Shown in pieces: positions 57,168-64,000 of a stretch of DNA of 64,000 bases. Both the position numbers and the translations under genes were made by a program. This stretch comes from Membranipora membranacea (Eukaryota; Bryozoa; Gymnolaemata; Cheilostomatida; Membraniporidae). Numbering within the stretch: position 1 is the first letter of the stretch; each line of letters begins with the position of its first letter. The notes under the pieces were generated by a model, which saw only the letters and a program-made list of their open reading frames with translations, did no database searches and had not been told where the DNA came from. The stretch is taken from NCBI GenBank assembly GCA_914767715.1, contig OU612068.1:17176001-17240000 (forward strand), given 5' to 3'.

Positions 57168-58755
57168 CACCTGTAAAGCCCCAAAGTCAGTCTACATTCA
57201 ATTACACCTAAAAGTGGGAAGCAAAGTTAATGATAATCAATGATTTCCAAATAATCCTTTATTTCTAAATTTTAATCATACTAATTTCGGGAATTATCTG
57301 GTCACACAGGTATATTGGCTATTTATAGCTCATAATCATCTTTAGATTGCCATATACATACAGGCAACTATATCATTTCATTGTACTTAATTGATCCCAA
57401 CTGAATATCGAAGGTCTGTTATTTTCAAGGTTTCTGGGGAATTTTCAAATTAAAATTGATTATGATGGTAAAGGCCATCACCCAGTATTTTTAGACCTAA
57501 CAGAATTTGCTCAACAAACTTTGACCTTATTTCCCTTTTTCATACAGTTGGTTTTGTGTCAAATATTCATATAGACCATTGGGCTTGGCTCATTGTCATC
57601 AAGTATATATAAATGCCTGTAGTAAAGGCTGACGATGACCATGTGGGCACGACTTCTCATGTGGGGTTTCCTTACAGTGTGTATCTAGAGAGGGTGGATA
57701 CCCCTCCCACCCTCCATGGTGTATCTTTGCACACACCTATATTATTTTTACCTTTAGCTAATCAGAGACATTGCGAACTTTCCATTTAAAAAGTGTACAC
57801 TTTTTCTAAACACCGCACTCGCAGCAGGGCACTAAGTATTTAGCCATGATATTTTTAAATTCAGTAGATAAAAATAGCTCTAATTATCACAAAATATCTG
57901 GAAGCCTAATTGCAGACCTGCCGAGCAGCCAATAAAATATTGGAAAAGTCACGGTCAAACAAAAAACATGACTTCCTGCAAATATATATCCACTTTCATC
58001 ATCACATCTCTTTTATTTTGTTTAAGTCTCACACTAACGGAACATGTATAAAACAAAAAGTTGCTCAATTTGCCCGACTGCAGTATTGGATAATTGGAAC
58101 ACATGCACTATCGTCTCATCTTAGCGATGTTGTTAGGTAACTGCTGTTGCAATTTGATTAGTCCACTTTTCCCATGTTTGTTTTTGGCTCTTGCATCGAA
58201 GTATTGATTGGATAATTGCTTGTTTTAAGATAATTAATTTCAAACAGGGGATAATGACAAGATAAACATTGATATAAGAGCTGCAAATTCTAATTGGTCT
58301 CAAAATTAGCATTTTGGTTGGGTTGTGTTGAGAGACAGAATTGTCATATGATGAGCTCACTGAATTAGATTCTTCTCTTAGAATGGAAATAGTATCATAG
58401 CGTTATACAGTTAGGACACTAAACACAGGGACCCATCTGACTGTTATCTGATTGGCTGTCCCTAGTAGCATGAATAATTAGCCTGAGAAATTGTCTTGTT
58501 TACAAAATTGCAAACAGTAATTATACCCCATACAGTGTCGATGATTAGGGCATTTCTAGATTGCTACTAGGGACTGGCTATTTTTGCAAGCCCTTTGTTT
58601 TGCAAAAGAAAGCTAATGATGCTATTCCAGATATGGAATTCAATGGATGAGCTATATTGAGGCTACATGGATATCCAGACCATCAACATTCTCAAGGCAT
58701 GCAATACACTGTTGGTAATGATGACAGTTGATGCAGAAACTTCAAGACCTTAGCT

Positions 58756-58797
58756 TAGCCTGGACAGGCTGTCTGAGGTCGGAGCCTGTCCAGGCTA
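58756..58797. repeat. Hairpin with perfect 15-bp arms
   Basis: TAGCCTGGACAGGCT and its complement around a 12-nt loop. No target duplication. Related ACAGGCTAG strings occur near 8590 and 44745. Confidence 0.7.
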
Positions 58798-59021
58798 CCC
58801 CAAGCTCAAGGGAGGAATTTTGTAGGAAACATTCAAGCTAGATAATGACAGGCCAAACATTGATGTAAGAGCTGCAATTTGGCTGGACTTGAATATTTAG
58901 CTGTTGTTGTATTGGCTAAGTGAGATGCAGGACAAGCTGTAGGAAGTGTTGTGTCCAGATCCTTTTGTACTACTTGGCCATTGCCTACCTACGTACACTA
59001 CACCTGTCCGCTAAACCTGTA

Positions 59022-59333
59022 TTATAGACCATCAGGAAAAATGTTACTCTCTATGGCATGACCAGTTTCAATTAGCCTTTCTAAATTTTCATACACACAA
59101 CCACAAATTTCTAGTTTGACAAATCTTCTTTTGAGTGACATGCCATGACACGACTTTGGTAGCTTGTAATATGTAAGATACTGTTTGATCTGTATTGGTT
59201 TATTCTTATTGGATGCGATATTTGAGATGACATTTCCATCTTGAAAGTCAGTGAATATGGAGAGTAATCTCTTTGATCTCCTCCTTTTATTATCTGTGCT
59301 GTCTGCTATCAAGCAGGGTGAATAGTCAAGCAA
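59022..59333 (-). other. Unrecognised 103-codon open frame
   Basis: Minus-strand frame with mixed composition, including SLKRRFVKLEICGCVYENLE and a stop after FPDGL at 59022. An AG (TTGATAGCAG) just inside the 5' end could be a splice acceptor. No family recognised; may be a terminal exon, a relic or chance. Confidence 0.22.
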
Positions 59334-59948
59334 GGTCGGCTATCATGCAAGGTCGTCTATCAAACACAAAAATGTACAAGTAAAGATAACTCTTCAGTTC
59401 AACAAAAACAAGATAAATGTATGCGATATCTCGTGTTGACCAATTTAAACAAGAAAATCTATTAGCAACGCTCTTTACGTTATGTGGGATGCACTCATTT
59501 CACAATTTTCCTGATAGAGTAACTGTGCAGCCAAGATTTAGCAGCGGTGCGCATGCTGCCTGAATAAGTTTTTATATGAAACAATGTCATACAGTAGTTA
59601 TAATTAACCCTTATATTAATCGCTATGTACACCTCAATATTATTATAAATTGATCTTATACCCGAGGGAGGTAATACTTGTTAAGAGTAGAAAGCTGACT
59701 GTCATATTTCACACGTAGCATTGCACTACTGGTGAAGTTCACTAGCATATCGCTGGCAGCGTTGTTAAGTTTAGTATTATTCACAGTTATTCACGTTCAT
59801 TGGCAGGTATTCTCCAGTGCTTTGCTGCCTGCTCGGCTGAATAAGTGAAGAGATTATTGTCGATCACTCCGCAAACCGTAAAGATGGATCGTGACCTGAA
59901 TAATCACTATTATTGGTGAACAGTGTGTGTATTAAGCGAGAAATCACC

Positions 59949-60104
59949 ATGTTGGCTCATATAAAAAGGTGGTTTGGATTTGATGATGAAGAGAGGAAAA
60001 AGTTGACTGACACTGAACTAATCCCGAGTCAGGATTATAACATGGCTCAATCATTCAGCGGGGAGGATATCGGAGAACTTACGGGCAGACGGCATCCTTC
60101 AGAG
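59949..60104 (+). CDS. Candidate first coding exon of a gene extending right
   Basis: ATG in a strong context (ATCACCATG), an in-frame stop just upstream, 52 open codons and a good donor (GTGAGC), ending in phase 0. The peptide starts MLAHIKRWFGFDDEERKKL and includes TELIPSQDYNMAQSF: charged and cytosolic, no signal peptide. No convincing continuation before the window ends. Product not recognised. Confidence 0.45.
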
Positions 60105-63100
60105 GTGAGCTAGTGAATTCAAACGTATTGTTATTTTGAAACAAAATTTGCAGCTAACTTATGTAGTGATAGGTATTTTATTGGGTTGATATAATATTAT
60201 GTCATCACTTGTCTTGGAGGAAACAACTCCCAACTATCTCCCAGTTGTGAAACTTTGTCAGGCTTCATTTTCTTTGCTCACTAAGCTAGCATGGTTTACA
60301 TACGATGGCCTCTGAACTCTGTGTGCAGTCTCCTCCCATCATGTTTACATCGGATAGTCAAAATATGTTTTTATATAAACATGTTTGTCATCCATCATCG
60401 CGATGAGATGATTGCTACAGGAAATTTAGGTTGAAAATTTTACTGGGTTGAATGTGGGGAAATTTCAGTAAAAGATGGAATGATATCATACTAACACTGA
60501 CTCTGAGTCGGTTTTTTTACTAAAACCTGGCCTTGGAGTGTCTGTCAGAGGTGTGGGGCCAGAGCTTTGTGGGCTCAACTCTAACTAATGAATACGGTCC
60601 TCAAACCATCAGATTCTACTATATTGCTCTTACAAGTAAAGGAGAGTCGGTACGACGGTATCAAGGGGTAAAAGGACTCTTTGACAGTATACTGTTAATC
60701 AAAATGAATAACATGTTTTATAAATGTAGTCTTGGTTGTGTTTTCTCTCTCCATCTTTGCTAAGACCAACTTGTGCCCACAGCAACATTTCTCAATCGTA
60801 TCTTGAATGGTCTGGGACATTTCTTTAACAAAGGATGCTGATATAAAGAATCTAGAGCTTGGACAAATTGTCATTCGAACTGATCTCCAGGCGCTGCCGC
60901 TGACATGCACTCATTTATCCAATTACTCTGACTGAACAGCTGACAGCGAAAGTGAAAAGCTTAACTTAATTTGCTTAATGGGAGCTTTCAGACAGTCATA
61001 TCCGTACTCAGATGTTGTAAGGTTTCAAATCGGTTATTACCCTCCTATTTCAGATATCTTTGTAGAACGCTACTATCCATTCACACTTGACACCTACATG
61101 TACATAACTGCTTTTTCTCTCAAGCACAGGTCAAACCATGTATGACTAATATTCCCATACTTAACGCATTACTTATCATGAGATAGTTTTAGGGCTCCAA
61201 CGGCTGCAAGCGAGACTTCGTAGCATCACATTATCACTCTCTCATACTTGATGACAAAGTTCGTAATGGAGTTAAATCTCGTCTGAGCCCCAGCAACAGT
61301 TTATAAATGTCCAGACACTGCAGTCTCCTCCTTTGGTCTCAATTACAGACCTCGTCACCTGAATGCCCGTCAAAAGACATTAGCTTACCATCACATTATC
61401 AGACATTTCATTTCAGTCTAGTCACAAGGAGTTTCACCAGAGACTAAAGTCTCTGGTTTCACAATGTAAGGCCACAAAATCTCAATGAATCAGGAGGTGG
61501 TTTTCGTTATATGATTTGGTCAAACATAGTCTGAGCCCCCAAGGCTTTTGCCCCCCCCCCGCCCAACAGACCCCCGCAGGGGTTAAACAAGGTCAATAAC
61601 CATTAGGATGGTTTTCATGGGCATAACAGGGTTCGGCACAAGTTCCACTGGGAGACCAAAGCGTTTCTTGACATATTATTTCTCCCCTATGACCCTGTCA
61701 TGGGACATTAAGGGTATGACTCTGTACATCTGAGCAAGCACTGCCAATGACAAGCTTAATGCCATCAGTTATAATGATTTGAGGTCAGAACATGTTGGAA
61801 TGAAGCTGGCTGACCTTTAAAGTTGTTGTTGAGTTATTTACTAATTCCCACCACTGAGCAACATCTGCAGTCTTAGGACCCAATGACCGGTCACATGCTT
61901 GTCCGACTTTACAGCTTCCGGCATTTCCAGAAATTACAGTTATCGATGCTTGATGTTCTGCATACTATCATAACCATACTGGCTATTTGGTATTTTCGTA
62001 TGTGCAAAAATACTACAAACTAACATGTCTTTATCATTCCTGCCTCGTGTACTTATCTTTGTTGTCCTGTAGGAATTCGGACAAAAACAATTTGGCCGGA
62101 AAATGAATGAATGGATCAGATAGGATAATGATAGATTTCATTCATACTCTTACATTCCCAATTCCGCCGTTACATGCTTTTGCTCAAACATTACTTTTCA
62201 TTGTACTTTCACCCACCTATGCATCTACGTCATCAGGGATAGGGGGTCCTTCGGGATTGCTATAACCTGCAGTGTTAGGAGTTAATTCGATACTTGATAA
62301 CAAACCTAACTCGTGTCAGTCAGCGGTTGAAAGAGAAATTAATTCATGGTTGAAACGGAAAATTGTAATAGATTAATACCCGGTGCAAAGCTTGCGTGAG
62401 CTGAAGCTCAATTTCCGAGACATCCTTATTTGCACAAAAATCAATAGCTCATACAGATAAGTTTTCATTGTTTATATTTTTTTAAAAGCTGGCTATAATT
62501 ATTTTGCGCATCCTGTTTCTCTATAATTAAGTTTTATGACTTGTTTAGATACCTATTTACCTGGCCACATGAGACAATACAACAGTATATAAATGTTAAC
62601 TGGAGTTGTTTGCTCCCTAATATTACATGAACCAGATATACAGGAAAATGAAATTAGTTTTCTGTCTATTTCATCCGGCGCTCAGCCTCAATCTCACCCA
62701 GTAGTTAGATGGTTTATCTGCGATCAGTATATTTGAAGGTGCTCCTCAACCCTGATTAGTGATGAGAAAACAGCTGTCAGAATAGTTGAAAATAAAACTA
62801 AAAATATTTTAATATGCTCTACGCTTGGGGACCATCAGCCGGGCAAGAGTTTGGCGGGCTCAAACATACTAAGTAAACCCATCTGACTACCCTTTAAAAT
62901 TTGATGAGTTATACATCTGAAAATATCACCAAAAAAGTACGAATACACATTTTATTTATTAATAATTTTTCACATTTAAATACTGCGTTGAATAATTGAC
63001 ATAGTGCGAATGAGACAGTTGGCTGTGCCATATGCCAGTTACCCTGATGCTAATAATAAATGATAACATAAAACATGCATAAATAGACATGGAAAGGCAG

Positions 63101-63318
63101 ACATTTCATTCAGTACAGTGCAGGGGTGAAGCATTATAACAAACATTGATTTTACAAGGGTTGATATTGATTTTATATAGTAATGCACACTGCTGTTTTC
63201 ACGTTGTGTCACTGGCAGTTTGGCCTTGTATCGAGTTGGTGCTTACTACTTAGCTGGTCATTAGAGTGTGCTGTTTGTTTTGATGAAACCTTGATGCCTA
63301 CGAAGGAAATCATAGAAT
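60105..63318. other. Probable long intron or intergenic region
   Basis: No exon with supporting similarity. An open stretch near 60530-60660 has no convincing splice sites or family features. A C10 run is near 61551. Confidence 0.4.
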
Positions 63319-63381
63319 ATGTCTCGGAATCATCCCCAGCATTATGAGCTACGCAGACAGGATAGTTATAACACTGACACG
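63319..63381 (+). CDS. Second candidate first coding exon
   Basis: ATG followed by 21 open codons (MSRNHPQHYELRQD...) ending at a GTTAGT donor in phase 0, the same phase as the exon at 59949. Could be an alternative first exon of the same gene. Short, so weakly supported. Confidence 0.3.
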
Positions 63382-64000
63382 GTTAGTAGAATATTAAAGC
63401 TGAGAAAAGAGTTTTAACGAACAACCAGAGGAGTGCCAGTTTAAAAGATTATGGTTATGACAGGCGACCATGTACTCGATCCATAGTCTCTGGTATGACT
63501 CAGATTACTGATTATCTGTATCGTGATATGGGCTGAATCTCAGTGAGCAGGCGCGGTTTACATGTTTGTTTGCCGAATTTGCATCTCGCTAGTGGAATAT
63601 TTAGGAAAAGTTTATATATGGTGATGTCGGTAGGTTAATTAGGCAATACACCTAAACTGCTGTCTAACAAAGTCAAGTGAATCATTCATCAGACCAGCTG
63701 TTTCGCACCTCTAAATTTACATGCTCATCTGTGAGCTGGCATAATTGTCATTTTAACTCATAGGGTAATAACCCTGTACTCATTCTGTAAGAGCTGCCTC
63801 TACAAGGTCATTGTTGCTAGGCTCAGCTAGCATCTAGCGGTCCACAGAGCAGCTAGAAAACCTGAGCCAGTACAGAGAAAATAGAGCTTGAGAGTCTAGC
63901 TTTGCTCATTATGTCTTGGTTAAGGCTAGATTAGCATGCAATGGCCGAGGCACTAGTCTTTGACTGTCTGCCGGTCCGTCTCTAAAATGGTTGCAAAATT

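Noticed and set aside
60533-60763. 76-codon open frame after the exon at 59949 as the next exon
   Set aside because: No good acceptor or donor in a compatible phase, and no recognisable domain.
61551-61561. C10 run as a further artefact or quadruplex site
   Set aside because: Short enough to occur by slippage and not associated with any element or gene.

Overview
The window is nuclear DNA of an invertebrate animal. It is AT-rich, with GT-AG introns of about 100 bp to 3.9 kb and gene families typical of animals with cilia: WDR90/POC16, CNBD2, a p24/TMED cargo receptor, mitochondrial malate dehydrogenase and a Mondo (MLXIP/ChREBP) transcription factor. WDR90 and Mondo argue for a metazoan. I cannot fix the phylum; an early-branching marine animal such as a sponge is plausible but not shown. 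Exon models were built by hand from splice sites, reading-frame phase and family similarity.

Layout, left to right. 222-8649 (-): N-terminal half of WDR90, 17 exons, running off the left edge. 10044-15693 (-): complete MDH2, 7 exons. 16104-19335 (+): complete p24-gamma TMED1/5-like gene, 5 exons, head-to-head with MDH2 only 410 bp away. 20887-27850 (+): complete CNBD2-like gene, 16 exons. 29404-32864 (-): complete gene for an unrecognised protein with about four membrane segments, 5 exons, convergent with CNBD2. 36014-54677 (+): complete MondoA/ChREBP-like gene, 15 exons plus a possible 27-nt cassette exon. 54678-64000: mostly non-coding, with two short ATG exons (59949-60104 and 63319-63381) that may be alternative first exons of a gene beyond the right edge, and weaker orphan exon candidates.

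The genes are unrelated housekeeping or ciliary loci, not a pathway cluster. The main local relation is the MDH2/TMED divergent pair, which probably shares a promoter region.

The most interesting layer is in introns and intergenic DNA. Many very short palindromic insertions are each bracketed by an 8-bp direct repeat, as expected for target-site duplications of hAT-like transposition. At least three families recur: (A) CATA...TATG micro-palindromes of 11-41 bp; (B) hairpins of about 95-135 bp with CTAGATCAAG-type ends; (C) 36-70 bp hairpins built on AGCCTTGTCACGCGGCT. A fourth motif (D, CACAGAGTAAGGATAT) recurs with weaker flanks. Two B and C copies lie side by side. One B copy seems to have its left half replaced by a run of 16 G. 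There is also a larger inverted-repeat element carrying a tRNA-like module inside a TMED intron, a 201-bp foldback with perfect 37-bp arms, and the 3' end of a LINE. The Mondo protein appears to lack the N-terminal half of its bHLH basic region, including the DNA-contacting histidine.
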